From contig CAVSZY010000004.1 of NCBI GenBank assembly GCA_963732585.1, positions 992,001-1,056,000 on the forward strand: a DNA stretch of 64,000 nt. The letters run 5' to 3'. Positions within the stretch are counted from its first letter, which is position 1; each line of letters opens with the position of its first letter. A program made the translations under genes and the position numbers. Below are positions 16,729-26,740 of this stretch, piece by piece. The notes beneath the pieces were generated by a model, which saw nothing but the letters and a program-made list of their open reading frames with translations, ran no database searches and had not been told where the DNA came from. Source of the stretch: WLMZ01 sp963732585 (GTDB taxonomy: Bacteria > Actinomycetota > Acidimicrobiia > Acidimicrobiales > Ilumatobacteraceae).

Positions 16729-19700
16729 ATGCTGCGCGTGACCACCTTTACGCCTCCACCGCCGCGGCAACAGCCGGGTATTACACGAAGTATCTGACTC
16801 AGGCCGAGGGCGAAATTCCGGGCGTGTGGGCTGGCAAGCAGGCGGCGCGGTTCGGGCTGTCAGGCCCGGTTGACGCTGAGCGTCTCGAACGGCTCCTCTC
16901 GGGTTGCGACCCGAACTCAGGGATCACACTCGGCAACCCGCTGGTCGACCGCACCCTTGCCGATGGTCGTGTTGTGCGGGCGGTGTCCGGTTTCGATGCC
17001 ACGATCTCCGCCCCGAAATCGCTGTCGGCGTGGTGGGCGGTCACTGGCGATCAGCGTCTGCTCGACGCGCATGACACCGCGGTCAAGGCGACGATCGACA
17101 CCCTGCAGCGGTACGGGGCAACAACCCGAATTCGCTCGAACGGCGGCCGCCTTCACCCCGACACGGAAGGACTGACGATCGCCGCGTTCCGCCAATCGAC
17201 GTCGCGGTTGGACGACCCGCAGATCCACACCCACGTGGTGATCTCCGCCAAGGTGCCAATCGACGATGGCCGCTGGTTCGCACTCGATGCTCGGGCGCTG
17301 AAGAAGCATCAACGCACCCTTGGTGGTGTCTACCAATCGGTTCTTCGGGCCGAGTTGGCGGACCGGTTCGGGGTCAGGTTCGGGCCGATCGTGAAAGGTC
17401 AGGCCGAGATCGACGGCATGCCCCAAGAACTACTCGATGTGTTCTCGAAGCGGGCTGCCCAAGTCGACGAGGCACTCGCCGTCAAGGAGGACGAGTTCCG
17501 CGACCGTGAACAGCGTGAACCGACCAGGTTCGAACACGCTGCGATGCAACGTGAAACAGCGGCCGACACGCGCCGCAGCAAGAGTGGCAGCGCTGTCCCC
17601 GATCTGAGGACACGGTGGATCGCCGAGGCTGCCGAGGTCGGCGTCACTGCCGCATCACTCCGCACAGACATCGCTCGTGCCGCCCGCACGCCCGAGCCCG
17701 AGCAGTCACTGACCAGCGGCGATGTCGAGCGGATTCTCGCCGAGCGGGCCTCGACCTGGCACCGCCTCGACATCCTCCGCGCACTCACCGACGAACTCCG
17801 CCCTCGTACCGGAATGAACGGTGAGCGATGGTTGGACTTTCTCGAACGCTGCACTGACGAAGTGGTCAGCGCAGGCATCGACCTCGACCCGGCCGCCGCC
17901 GACAACCGCCGAAGGACAAGCGACGGGCGCTCGGTGTGGGTTGAGCCGATCGCAGCGCGTTACACCAGCGGCATAGTCCTCGCCCAGGAGGAACAGATCG
18001 TCGTCTGGGCGATGGAACGCCAAGCAGCCGCGCCACGGCCAGCAACCACCGTTCGGAGCACGGGGCTCGACGAGCTGCAAGCCGACGCCGCCGCAGCGGT
18101 CGCCGGACACGACCCACTGGCGATCGTCGTCGGTGCAGCAGGCACCGGCAAGACAACGATGCTGGCCCGAGCAGTCGAGCATCTCGCCGAACATCAGCGC
18201 CACGTGTTTGCAGTAGCGCCGACGGCGAAGGCCGCCCGCATCCTCGTCCGAGAGACCGGAGCGCCCGCGGACACCGTCGCCAAGCTGATCCACGAATGGA
18301 CCCGACCGGGTCGACCACCGAACCGGACATGGAATCTGCCTTCCGGCTCGACGCTGCTCATCGACGAGGCCGGCATGCTGAACACCGGCGACCTCCACAC
18401 CATCACCCAACTTGCCGACACCAACAACTGGCGTGTGGTGCTGCTGGGCGACCCGCACCAACTCCACGCCGTAGGCCGCGGTGGCATGTTCGACGAGCTG
18501 TGCGCCGCTGGCCGGGTCAACGAACTCACCCACATTCACCGGTTCACTGAGTGGTGGGAACCCTCCGGCCTCCCTTGCGCTTCGTCGAGGCGACCCACGG
18601 GCGGTTGCCAGCTACGTCCTGCACGACCGCGTTGCTGGCGGAACGATCGAGCAACACCTCGAAACGATCGCCAACCGGTGGATGGCTGCGACCGCCAACG
18701 GCCAGACCGTGGCGGTCACGGCGACAACGAACGACCACGTTGACCTCATCAACCGGACTATCCAGAGTCACCGGTTGGAATCGGGCGACGTCGCCGGCGA
18801 CGACACTGCCGTCGGCATGAACGGCCAGGCAATCCATGTTGGCGATCAGATTGCCACCCGACGCAACGACCGCCACCTTCGCACCAGCACGGGTGACATG
18901 GTGCGCAACCGGGAGACCTGGGCCGTGACCGACATCTCGGGCACCGGCGACATCGTTGCCCGACGAAACGACAGCAGCGACAACGTGACGCTCCCCGCTG
19001 GTTACGTCGCCGAACACGTCCAGCTCGGCTACGCCACCACCGAACCCGGCAACCAAGGCGACACCCACGACCTCGCCCTCGCACTTGTTACCTCAGCCAC
19101 CACCAGCCGCGGCCTGTACGTCGCGATGACCCGCGGCCGCCACGAGAACACTGCGCTCGTCGTCACGGGGGACCAGAGCGTCGAAGCCGCCATCGATGTC
19201 CTCACCCAGGTCCTCGCTAGCGACCGCGCCGACACACCCGCCATCGCTCAACGCCGGGAACTCGCAGCCCAAATTCCGCCGATAGTTCGAGCCCCAGAAC
19301 TCCAGCCCCGATGCCAAGTGCCGGACTGGTGGCACGCCCGACGCGATGACCTCGTCGACGCCATCGGCACGGTGCGCCGTGACCTCGTTGCAGCGGAAGC
19401 AGCTCGGCACGAGCGAGCTGGCATGTTCGCCATCGCCCGCTTTAACGCCGGTCAAGCTGCGGTCGCGCTTCGGCCTTACCGACACGGGCGGCGGGACCTC
19501 GTCGATCGGCTCACCCAAGCCGAAGCCACGAAGCAGCGCGCCGAGGAGACCTTGTCCGGGAGCGGGCTCTTCGAAAGGCGCGCCTGCCGAGTCCGCCTCG
19601 CCGATGCAAGCGCCAAGGTGGAGGAACTGGGCGCTGCTGTCGACGCCCTCGACCAACGCTGGAAGTCCCGTCGAGACGCCGACTACCGGGCCAACCGTCG

Positions 19701-20016
19701 GCTCAACGAGGTAGGCGAGTCTCACCAACTACGAGACAGGCTTGACCAGGCGCGGAAACTGCCCCAGCGGCTCGCTCTCCTCACTGACCACCTCGCCGCC
19801 TTCGATTGTTGGCGAGACTGGGCACAAGGCGGACAGATTGCCGTCGCGGTGGCGACTCGCATGGTCGAAGTTCTCGACCTTCCGACCGACGGCGGCTACA
19901 ACAACGCTCTGGCCGCAGCCGTTCGCCGCGTGTCGCCACACCTCATCGCCCAGCCCGAGGCTGCCCCAATCGCGCACGAGCATGACTGCCCAGTCGACTT
20001 CACCGTTGACCTGTAG
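16729..20016 (+). CDS. MobF-family conjugative relaxase-helicase (TrwC/TraI type), two frame breaks
   Basis: A roughly 1,095-residue relaxase that nicks oriT and unwinds DNA during conjugative transfer. ATG at 16729 has GGGGGAG upstream and gives MLRVTT. One extra C at 16745-16746 joins it to LYASTAAATAGYYTKYL, which has the catalytic tyrosines. Further on are the metal-binding QIHTHVVISAK histidines, the RecD-like helicase with Walker A VGAAGTGKTTM and Walker B LLIDEAGM, and late helicase motifs (TSRGLYVAMTRGRHENT). A second break is at the C run 18561-18563. No coupling protein or type IV secretion genes are present, so the island is mobilizable at most. Confidence 0.88.
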
Positions 20017-20079
20017 ACGTGAATTGTCGCCGGCAGAAGATCCCATGCCGCCGCGGGCGAACCGGGTACCGTTGGTCGC

Positions 20080-20631
20080 ATGGGCTGGATGGAGTTTGTT
20101 TCCTCGCTCGTCGAGTCCCTTTCGTGGCCAACGGCCGCTGTCGTCGGGTCTCTCGTCTTCCGACGCCAACTTCGGGAGGTGCTGGGCTCGCGCCTCCATC
20201 GCCTAAAGGCGGGACCTATTGAAATGGAACTCTTCGACCGGAAGCTCGCCGAGACCGAAGCTGACGTAGATCCGATTCCAAGGCAGTCGGCTCCCATCGC
20301 TGAGGGTTTGTCGGTCGAACTCGCCGAAGTCGCCGTCAAGGCCCCAGGCGCAGCGGTGATGGAAGCCCACGCCCGAGTCGAACGTCGCGTGAGGGAAATA
20401 CTTGTCGAGGCCAACCTGGCGCCGTCACGGCCGATCGGAGTGCGCCAACTCGCAAGAGAGGCTGCGCACCATGGCCTGATCTCGAACGAGAGCGTTCGCG
20501 CTATCGAGGGAATCACGGTCATGCGAAACCTCGCTGCACATGGACCGTCGAGTGACATCACTGCCGATCGGGCACGTGAGTACCTCGACCTCGTTGACGC
20601 CGTCATGTTTGGCCTCGTGCCACCAAGATGA
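20080..20631 (+). CDS. Membrane-anchored protein with a HEPN-like R-x4-H motif
   Basis: A 183-residue protein of no family I can name. The N-terminus has a short hydrophobic segment (SWPTAAVVGSLVF), then a charged helical region, and a C-terminal helical bundle. The segment ITVMRNLAAHGPSS contains R-N-L-A-A-H, matching the R-x4-H signature of HEPN nucleases, and resembles the DUF4145-like group. It lies 63 bases after the relaxase and 58 bases before the HEAT-repeat gene, so the two may form an operon as island cargo. Confidence 0.55.
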   Translation: MGWMEFVSSLVESLSWPTAAVVGSLVFRRQLREVLGSRLHRLKAGPIEMELFDRKLAETEADVDPIPRQSAPIAEGLSVELAEVAVKAPGAAVMEAHARVERRVREILVEANLAPSRPIGVRQLAREAAHHGLISNESVRAIEGITVMRNLAAHGPSSDITADRAREYLDLVDAVMFGLVPPR

Positions 20632-20689
20632 TCTTGATCTGTCGAAATCGTCACCGGGTCGCCGGGTCCATCGGCGCGAAGCTGTACCC

Positions 20690-22206
20690 ATGAGATGGAG
20701 GCGGCAGCGGAACCTGACCAACACGGACGAGTCGTCCGTCGGGGCAGCACCACCTCCGCCGTCCACTCTGGCCGATCGGCAACTCATCGCCCAACGGCTC
20801 TCGTCCAAAGCAGTCGAGTTGGCTTCGTTCACCTCCGCAGACTGGCGGAAGCTCGACCGATTGATGAGGGAGCGATCGGAATGGACGTCGCCGGACTGGC
20901 TTCCCGAGTGGTCCAAAATTCGACCGTCCGAAGTAGAGGCCATCGCCCACGCGTCGGGCCATGCCGCCGAGGCCGCGGCGATTCTTGGGATGCACTCGAA
21001 CGGCTATGTGCCGAGGAGGCTGTGAAAGTCATGGCCGCACTGGGCGGGCCGCTACCGGGACTGCTGCTGCGTTGTAGCGATTGGGTTGCGTCAGTCAGCC
21101 GGCAAGCGCAGGCGGCGGTGAACGACATGCGGATGCACGTGGATAGTGCCGACGCATTTAGATCCTGGCTACCGCTGCTGAACCCCAATGGGCTCGCCGT
21201 ACGTCACGGGGCCTTCTTCGCACAAACATATGCCGGGGTCATCGGTGGGTGTGCCTTCGGTGACCTGATCGCCTACTTGCGCTCGCCTGATCCGGAAGTA
21301 CGTCAAGCGACGGCCCGTGTACTCTCGAACCGTGGCGAGGCGATCGCCGCGCTCGACGTTGCGCTTGGAGACTGCGACCCGTTGGTCAGTCGCATCATCA
21401 TTGCCGGCCTCCGGCAGGACGACCTGGCATCCGCCACGGTCGTTCAGCGACTTGGAACGAGCAAGTCGGCAGCTGCGAGAACGCGTGCATTCCTCCATTT
21501 GCGTGGCGAGAACCTCACTGGCGCGGCCGACGATTTGGCGTTGACCTTTCTACGAGAGCGTTCGTCCGTCATACGATTCCTCGGCCAACGCCACCTCGCC
21601 GATAGTGGGCGCGATCTTGCGAAGCTCTATCGCTCAATGCTCGACAACGAACCAGAACCTGCCTTGGTCGGCCTGGGCGAAGTTGGCACGGTCGACGACA
21701 GCAACCTTGTCAGCCTCTATGTGAACGGTGGTGGTCCGCGCATTCGTTCAAGCGCTGTTGGGGCATTGGCGAAGCTTCTCGGCCTCGCTTCGACCAGCAC
21801 GCTCCTCGTCGCTCTCGGCGACCCGAGCCCCCGGGTTGCACGAACTGCGTCGTATGCACTCGTCCGTCTCGGCGTCTCGACCGAGGTGGCTGAGGCGTCA
21901 TGGAAGGTCGCAACGTCCAACCCTCTCGCTCGCTCGGCGGCGGTCCGAGTCCTCGGCAACTCTGGGCGGTGGGTCCAACTGATGATGGCACTGCGCGCAG
22001 TCGCCGCCGATGACGAAGATCTCCGGGCCCGCGGCCTGACTCTGTTCGACGCCTGCATGTGGTCCTGGAACAGGTCAGCGACGACCCCGCCGGTCGGAGT
22101 TCTCGACGAGATTCAACGTCTGCTCATCGGGATGGAGTCGGACCTCGGAAAGCGACGGCACGAACTGGCGGTCTTTTCCGTCCGGCCCTATCTGCCACGG
22201 CACTGA
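20690..22206 (+). CDS. HEAT-repeat protein, one frame break
   Basis: About 505 residues. The N-terminal part (MRWRRQRNLTNTDESS to HAAEAAAIL) and the main part (WDALERLCAEEAVKVMAAL onward) are in different frames that meet near 20985; one extra T would join them. The main part consists of HEAT-like helical repeats, for example DLIAYLRSPDPEVRQATARVL, TLLVALGDPSPRVARTASYAL and ALVRLGVSTEVAEASWKVA. Such alpha solenoids bind proteins or nucleic acid and occur in defence systems. It follows the HEPN-like gene and is the last gene before the right end of the island. Function unknown. Confidence 0.65.
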
Positions 22207-22336
22207 CTGACGACACGGAGCGCGATCTTTGGGCGATGGTGGCTAGCTGCCGTGCAAATGCATATGTTGGCGGCCGACCAGGGGTTGGCCGCCAATCACC
22301 GGGATCTTCCTCGCCGAGGACAAGAGAGCCTGGCCG

Positions 22337-22362
22337 TAACTCTCAGAATAACTCTCAAACCG
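22337..22362 (+). repeat. Probable integrase arm-binding repeats, right end
   Basis: TAACTCTCAGAATAACTCTC followed by AAACCG repeats the left-end sequence starting at 13240 with two differences, in the same orientation. It lies 57 bases inside the attR core. Its conservation at both ends of the island, outside any gene, argues for an integrase or excisionase binding site. Confidence 0.6.
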
Positions 22363-22418
22363 CTGCAAAATCTCTCCGAAATGGCCATCTACCAGGTCTT
22401 TCGCGGCGGCAGGCGGAG

Positions 22419-22437
22419 TCCCGTCCACCTCCGCCAA
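22419..22437 (+). repeat. attR core of the tRNA-Sec island (19-bp direct repeat)
   Basis: An exact copy of the 3' end of the tRNA-Sec gene (13126-13144). The rest of a tRNA is missing here, so this is the duplicated attachment site at the right end. Distance between the cores gives an element of about 9.3 kb. Confidence 0.88.
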
Positions 22438-22580
22438 CACGTTCGCGGTCTGCTCCCAACACTTGTGGATTACCGTATTTGATCCTGTCATGTTGCACCG
22501 TCAGCATCGAGTAAGGATACGACTCGCGGCCGCCCACTCCGGAAGCAGCGGCCAAGGTGGCGCAGACCACCCTCGCTGCG

Positions 22581-22610
22581 TATTCTAGTAAAGCTGGATC
22601 TTCTAGAATA
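22581..22610. promoter_or_regulatory. Inverted repeat upstream of the Fic gene, probable operator
   Basis: TATTCTAG (22581-22588) and CTAGAATA (22603-22610) form a perfect dyad with a 14-base spacer, about 50 bases before the Fic start, in an AT-rich stretch unlike its surroundings. It is probably the promoter region with an operator, perhaps for autoregulation by the winged-helix tail of the Fic protein. Confidence 0.5.
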
Positions 22611-22656
22611 TACTGCGGTTTGTGATGCCTGTAGTCCAGCCGACTGGAATAGCGAG

Positions 22657-23857
22657 ATGGTGAGCACGCGGGCCGGGCGGTACCAAGGTCAGGTAACCGG
22701 CTACCGAGCGTTCTTGCCAACCCCACTGCCACCGGACCCACCGGTCCGATGGACACCGGAATTGCTGAAAGCCCTCTCGGACGCCGACCGGGCGGTGGGC
22801 AGGCTAGATGGACTCGCCCGGGGTTTGCCGAACCCCGACCTGTTCGTCGCTATGTACGTCCGACGCGAAGCGGTTCTTTCGTCCCAGATTGAGGGCACCG
22901 AGTCCAGCCTCGATGACATCTTGGCGTTCGAGGTCGATGCCCCTGGCATGGTCCAACCAGCCGACATCACCGAGACTGTCAACCACGTGAGAGCGATGAA
23001 CACCGGCCTTCGCCTGCTCAACGAGCTACCGCTATCGGGTCGCCTCATCCGGGCTGTCCACAAGGAATTGTTGACCGGGGTACGGGGCCAGGAACGACAC
23101 CCTGGCGAGTTTCGAAGGACGCAGAACTGGATCGGCCCAGCCGGTTGCACGCTAGATACCCGCGAGTTTCGTACCACCACCGCCCGGCGATCTGTCGGGC
23201 TGTTTCGGCGAGTTAGAACGGTTCCTGCACGACCACGATCAACCTCCTCTTGTGCTCGCAGGGTTGGCTCATGCCCAGTTCGAAACGATCCACCCATTCC
23301 TCGACGGCAACGGCCGCGTCGGGCGGCTGCTGATCACTCTAGTGCTCGTGGAACGTGACGTGCTCAGTCGACCGTTGCTCTACTTGAGCTTGTTCCTGAA
23401 ACAGAACCGTACCGAGTACTACGACCGACTCAGCGCCGTACGCACCAACGGTGACTGGGAAGGATGGCTGCGGTTTTTCCTGACGGGCGTGACGGCCACT
23501 GCCAACGACGCCGTCAACGTCGCCGGGGCTGTCGCCGAATTACGCGACCGTCACGTGCGCTTGGCCGCGGAGAACGTCGGGCGATACGGCGTGCCGATGC
23601 TGGATCTGTTGGCGGAGCAGCCGTTGGTCACCGTGAGATATGCGGTCGAACATCTTGGTACGACATCGACGACTGTTGGTGCGCTCCTCGATCGGTTTGC
23701 CGCACTTGGCGTTGTTGAGGAAGTTACCGGCCTGAAGCGCAACCGGATTTATCGCTACTCTCCGTACCTCAATCTGTTCACCTACAATGAACCAGCACTT
23801 GTTCTTCCGCCTTCGGACACGCAGACGAGCACCGAAAACGGAACACTGACCAACTGA
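22657..23857 (+). CDS. Fic-domain protein with C-terminal winged helix, one frame break
   Basis: About 400 residues. Fic enzymes transfer AMP or another nucleotide part to protein hydroxyls. The N-terminal part has the inhibitory-helix type motif SSQIEGTESSLDDIL. The catalytic motif is HPFLDGNGRVGRL (HPFx-D/E-GNGRxxR), complete. The C-terminal part (LLAEQPLVTVRYAVEHLGTT and GLKRNRIYRYSPYLNLF) is a winged helix as in SoFic-like proteins. The frame changes at the C run 23159-23161; one base less gives a continuous TASFVPPPPGDLSGCFGELE. ATG at 22657. Confidence 0.88.
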
Positions 23858-23864
23858 GGTCGGC

Positions 23865-24602
23865 GTGCAACGACTCGATCGCTCCTTGCATGTCGAAGCC
23901 GCCATCCATCCATGGGATGTCGATCCGGAGAATCCGAATCGACCCGAGGTACCGAGTCCGAAGCCGTGGGTCACCTTCGACATTGAACGCTGGTACATGA
24001 ACGATTGGGGGCCGACGTTTCCCGTCTGGATTCCTGACATCGAGGTAGCAGCCGGGCAACGCCTGGCCGTAGGCGGCAACGCTTACCACACCCAGGCCAA
24101 TGGTTTCTCGGGTCAGTCGGGTGAGGTCGAGTTCTGCCTGCCGGTCGTGGATGGTTCGGATCGAGCGACGCTGGATGCGTGGGATGCCCAGTTCGGTGTT
24201 GCCTCGCCACCGACCACTCCACCGACAACGGCCGTGCTGCCTGCCACGAAGAAGTTCGGCAATCACGCTGGACCGTGCGTGCCGACAGTTCTGACCAACG
24301 GCAACGACGCTCAACCGATCCTGGCTGCGGGCGTCGCCTGCTTCTTCGCCGAGTACGAGGCCGGGCGAGCAGTCGTCTGGGACGTCAGCGCCGCCACCGT
24401 CGAGGGTGATCCGATCGTCAGTCGCTACGACTACGCCGGGACGACGACAATCATCACCACGGATTACACGTTCGACCACTTTGGCAGCGGGGGCGTTACA
24501 GAGCAACGATGCACCAGCGTCGTCCCGACAGAATGGCTTCCGGTCGGCGCCGACTGCTCAACTTCGACGGGTGAAGGCTTTCGAGCCGACAGCCTGCCTT
24601 GA
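23865..24602 (+). CDS. Hypothetical protein
   Basis: A 245-residue open frame with a GTG start seven bases after the Fic stop. It has many aromatic residues (PWVTFDIERWYMNDWGPTFPVW), a Thr/Pro linker (PPTTPPTTA) and five cysteines, which suggests a secreted protein, yet no signal peptide is visible from this start. The true start may be lost, or the gene may be a fragment. No family recognised. Confidence 0.4.
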   Translation: MQRLDRSLHVEAAIHPWDVDPENPNRPEVPSPKPWVTFDIERWYMNDWGPTFPVWIPDIEVAAGQRLAVGGNAYHTQANGFSGQSGEVEFCLPVVDGSDRATLDAWDAQFGVASPPTTPPTTAVLPATKKFGNHAGPCVPTVLTNGNDAQPILAAGVACFFAEYEAGRAVVWDVSAATVEGDPIVSRYDYAGTTTIITTDYTFDHFGSGGVTEQRCTSVVPTEWLPVGADCSTSTGEGFRADSLP

Positions 24603-24615
24603 TCAGCGAAACCAT

Positions 24616-25245
24616 TCAGTGTGGGTTGCCGTAGCGATTCAGGTGGCTGACTTCCGTGACGGGCTTGCGGGTGGTCGGGCCATAATGGCCTTCGGGCCAA
24701 CCGATCGGTATGACGCAACAGGCGACGGTGCTGAACGGCAAGCGAAGGATCCGTCTCGACGCCACGGCGCTCCACAACGGCAGCGTCGTTAGTGATGCGC
24801 CGAGCCCAATGGCGCGCAGCGCGAGGAGGAAGTTCTGCACCGCCGGGTAGATCGAGCCGTAGAACGACGATGGAACAAAGGGCATGAAGGGTGGCATCCA
24901 TCGCAGTATCGAGCCACGCAGGCACGCGACCACGATTACCGGCACCTCGTCGAAGTGCTCGACTTGCGCTTCGACAGTGTTGAAGATCTTTTGCATGGCC
25001 TCGTCGCCGTGGCGCTGACGGCGCACGATTGGGGCGTATGCCCCGAATGACAACTTGTACATGCGCTGGAGCTTGCGTTTCACTTTCGGATCGGTGATCA
25101 CGATGAACTCCCAGTTTTGCTCGTTGCCGCCGGTAGGAGCCCGCACAGCGAGCTCTAGGCATTGGCGGATCAGGTCGAGGTCGACTGGATCAGACTTCAA
25201 TCGGCGAATAGCCCGCTGCGTCGACATCGCCTCACGGAGTGACAT
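24616..25245 (-). CDS. Nitroreductase family protein
   Basis: A 209-residue FMN-dependent oxidoreductase. It begins MSLREAMSTQRAIRRLKSDP, with the FMN-binding R-x-I-R/S-R segment. LAVRAPTGGNEQNWEFIVI is the second FMN site (AP-S/T-G-G-N-x-Q). SIYPAVQNFLLALRAIGLGASLTTL and IPIGWPEGHYGPTTRKPVTEV close the fold. The frame stays open another 85 codons upstream, but that part has no nitroreductase features, so I start at 25245. The substrate cannot be read. Confidence 0.82.
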   Translation of the reverse strand: MSLREAMSTQRAIRRLKSDPVDLDLIRQCLELAVRAPTGGNEQNWEFIVITDPKVKRKLQRMYKLSFGAYAPIVRRQRHGDEAMQKIFNTVEAQVEHFDEVPVIVVACLRGSILRWMPPFMPFVPSSFYGSIYPAVQNFLLALRAIGLGASLTTLPLWSAVASRRILRLPFSTVACCVIPIGWPEGHYGPTTRKPVTEVSHLNRYGNPH

Positions 25246-25692
25246 ATCGAGCCCAGATCCTTGTTGCGCAACATCATCCAGATTCTCCAAGGGGACCACC
25301 TCCGAAAAGAAACCGTAGACCCAAACCAAGTTCGACGCGCCGGAAAGCGTCTGCCATTTTGAGGACAACGGCGATCCGGCATGGCGCGATAGACGATGAG
25401 CCTTGAACTCAAATGAGTCGGCGTCGATGCGCGGCGTCGGCGCCATCCGGAACTCACCCCCGCCACAAGTCGAACGTTCCAGCCGAATGGCAAGCTCCAC
25501 TCATCGCCTCCGGGGCCGTGAATGTGAAATTCGATCATCATGACGAATTCTGACTACGAACGACGATCGACAAAAGCCGAGTGGCTGCACGGTGTGCTTC
25601 GCGGCGAAGTCGCGCTGTCTTCAACCGACGACCGACGTTGCCGCCGTCGACCGAGGCTTTCGCCGTTGATGGTCAATAGCTCAGGAATAGCT
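25246..25692. other. Intergenic stretch upstream of the nitroreductase
   Basis: Open frames exist on both strands, but none shows a recognisable domain or a good start. An N-terminal extension of the nitroreductase (up to 25500) cannot be excluded. I see no other feature before the palindrome at 25693. Confidence 0.3.
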
Positions 25693-25717
25693 ATACATCA
25701 TCGTGATGATGATGTAT
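25693..25717. promoter_or_regulatory. Palindromic operator and -10 element before the AbiEi-like gene
   Basis: ATACATCATC-GTGAT-GATGATGTAT is a perfect 10-bp dyad. A -10-like TATAGT follows at 25732-25737, and the GTG start lies at 25745, eight bases further. No ribosome binding site is present, so the message is probably leaderless. Autoregulation by the antitoxin is the likely use. Confidence 0.6.
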
Positions 25718-25744
25718 ATCAATTGATGAGGTATAGTCCGGGAC

Positions 25745-26740
25745 GTGGATTTGGTAGAGACCTCGGATGCTCGCGCGATCGACGCGGTGGTGGCCGTGCT
25801 GCCGCCTGCGTCCATCGTTTCCCGCGATGGGGCCATCGTGTCAGTGAATGGCCAACCGTTTCAGGTGACGTGGGTTGGCGAGGGACGCCCGGATTCGATT
25901 CGCCGAGCGGTCGCCGAGAACGCTGGCAGGGCGGCGATCGTTGTCGCCCGTCGCCTATCGTCGTCAGCTCGCGAAGCGTTGAGCGAGGCGGGTATCGGGT
26001 GGGTCGACGAATCGGGCGCCGCTCAGATTTCGGGCCCGTCGATCGTTGTCGCCTTGTGCGGGACGCCACCCAAGCCTCCCGTTCGCCCGTCGGGTTGGAC
26101 GCCTTCTGTTGTGGCGGTCGCCGAAGCCTTGTTGTGCGGCGCAAAGCCGACCGCATCGGCAATGGTCGAATCCACGGGGTTGTCAATGGGGAGTTGTGTC
26201 AATGCGCTGCGCATCTTGACCAACCTCGGCCTGCTCGAATCGGCAGCCGTTCGAGGCCCAGCATCTGCACGACGCGTCGCAGATGACGATCGGCTACTGA
26301 GCGAGTACGCCGCAGCGGCCCAAACCGTCGCCAGCAGCCTGGTGATAGAGGTCGGTGTCACCTGGCGTGACACGAATGAGGGAATCATCACGGCAGCTCG
26401 ACGATGGGATGATGCAGGGATCGCCTATGCCGTCACCGGTCCCGTAGCTGCGTCGCTGTTGGCGCCGTATCTCACGCTGGTGAATCGAGCCGAGGTCTAC
26501 GTGGCGAGCGAAAGCATCGTCGGCCTTCAAGCAGTCGCCGCCGCCGCCGGGCTGCGTCCCGTGCCCGGTGGTCGACTCGCCTTGCGCCCGTTTCCGACCG
26601 TGGCCACAAACCGCCTCGCCCAGCAGACCGACGGTCTACGCCTGGCCCCATGGCCACGCGTCTACGTCGATCTACTCCACGCCGGAGTCCGTGGCGAAGA
26701 CGCCGCCGACCACCTGAAAGACGTGATCCGTGGCCGATGA
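25745..26740 (+). CDS. AbiEi-like type IV antitoxin/winged-helix regulator
   Basis: A 331-residue DNA-binding protein. The N-terminal half resembles a degenerate nuclease fold (AGRAAIVVARRLSSSAREAL, GIGWVDESGAAQI). The middle has a winged helix (AEALLCGAKPTASAMVEST, MGSCVNALRILTNLGLLE), and the C-terminal half has the AbiEi-like part with YAVTGPVAASLLAPYL. It is the usual partner of a nucleotidyltransferase gene, which here overlaps its end by 11 bases. GTG start, probably leaderless. Role as antitoxin and repressor is inferred from the family. Confidence 0.65.
   Translation: MDLVETSDARAIDAVVAVLPPASIVSRDGAIVSVNGQPFQVTWVGEGRPDSIRRAVAENAGRAAIVVARRLSSSAREALSEAGIGWVDESGAAQISGPSIVVALCGTPPKPPVRPSGWTPSVVAVAEALLCGAKPTASAMVESTGLSMGSCVNALRILTNLGLLESAAVRGPASARRVADDDRLLSEYAAAAQTVASSLVIEVGVTWRDTNEGIITAARRWDDAGIAYAVTGPVAASLLAPYLTLVNRAEVYVASESIVGLQAVAAAAGLRPVPGGRLALRPFPTVATNRLAQQTDGLRLAPWPRVYVDLLHAGVRGEDAADHLKDVIRGR

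Larger units (their letters stand above)
22207..22656. other. Intergenic right end of the island and Fic promoter region
   Basis: It contains no clear gene. It holds the right arm repeats (22337-22362), the attR core (22419-22437) and an inverted repeat just before the Fic gene (22581-22610). The sequence between 22207 and 22336 shows nothing recognisable. Confidence 0.6.

Noticed and set aside
17706..18539. A 277-codon minus-strand frame inside the relaxase gene
   Set aside because: The plus strand encodes the conserved helicase motifs. The reverse frame has no recognisable feature.
16729..20016. Programmed ribosomal frameshifting as the reason for the relaxase and amidase frame changes
   Set aside because: No slippery heptamer with a downstream structure is evident, and similar breaks occur in unrelated genes across the window, so indels are the simpler reading.
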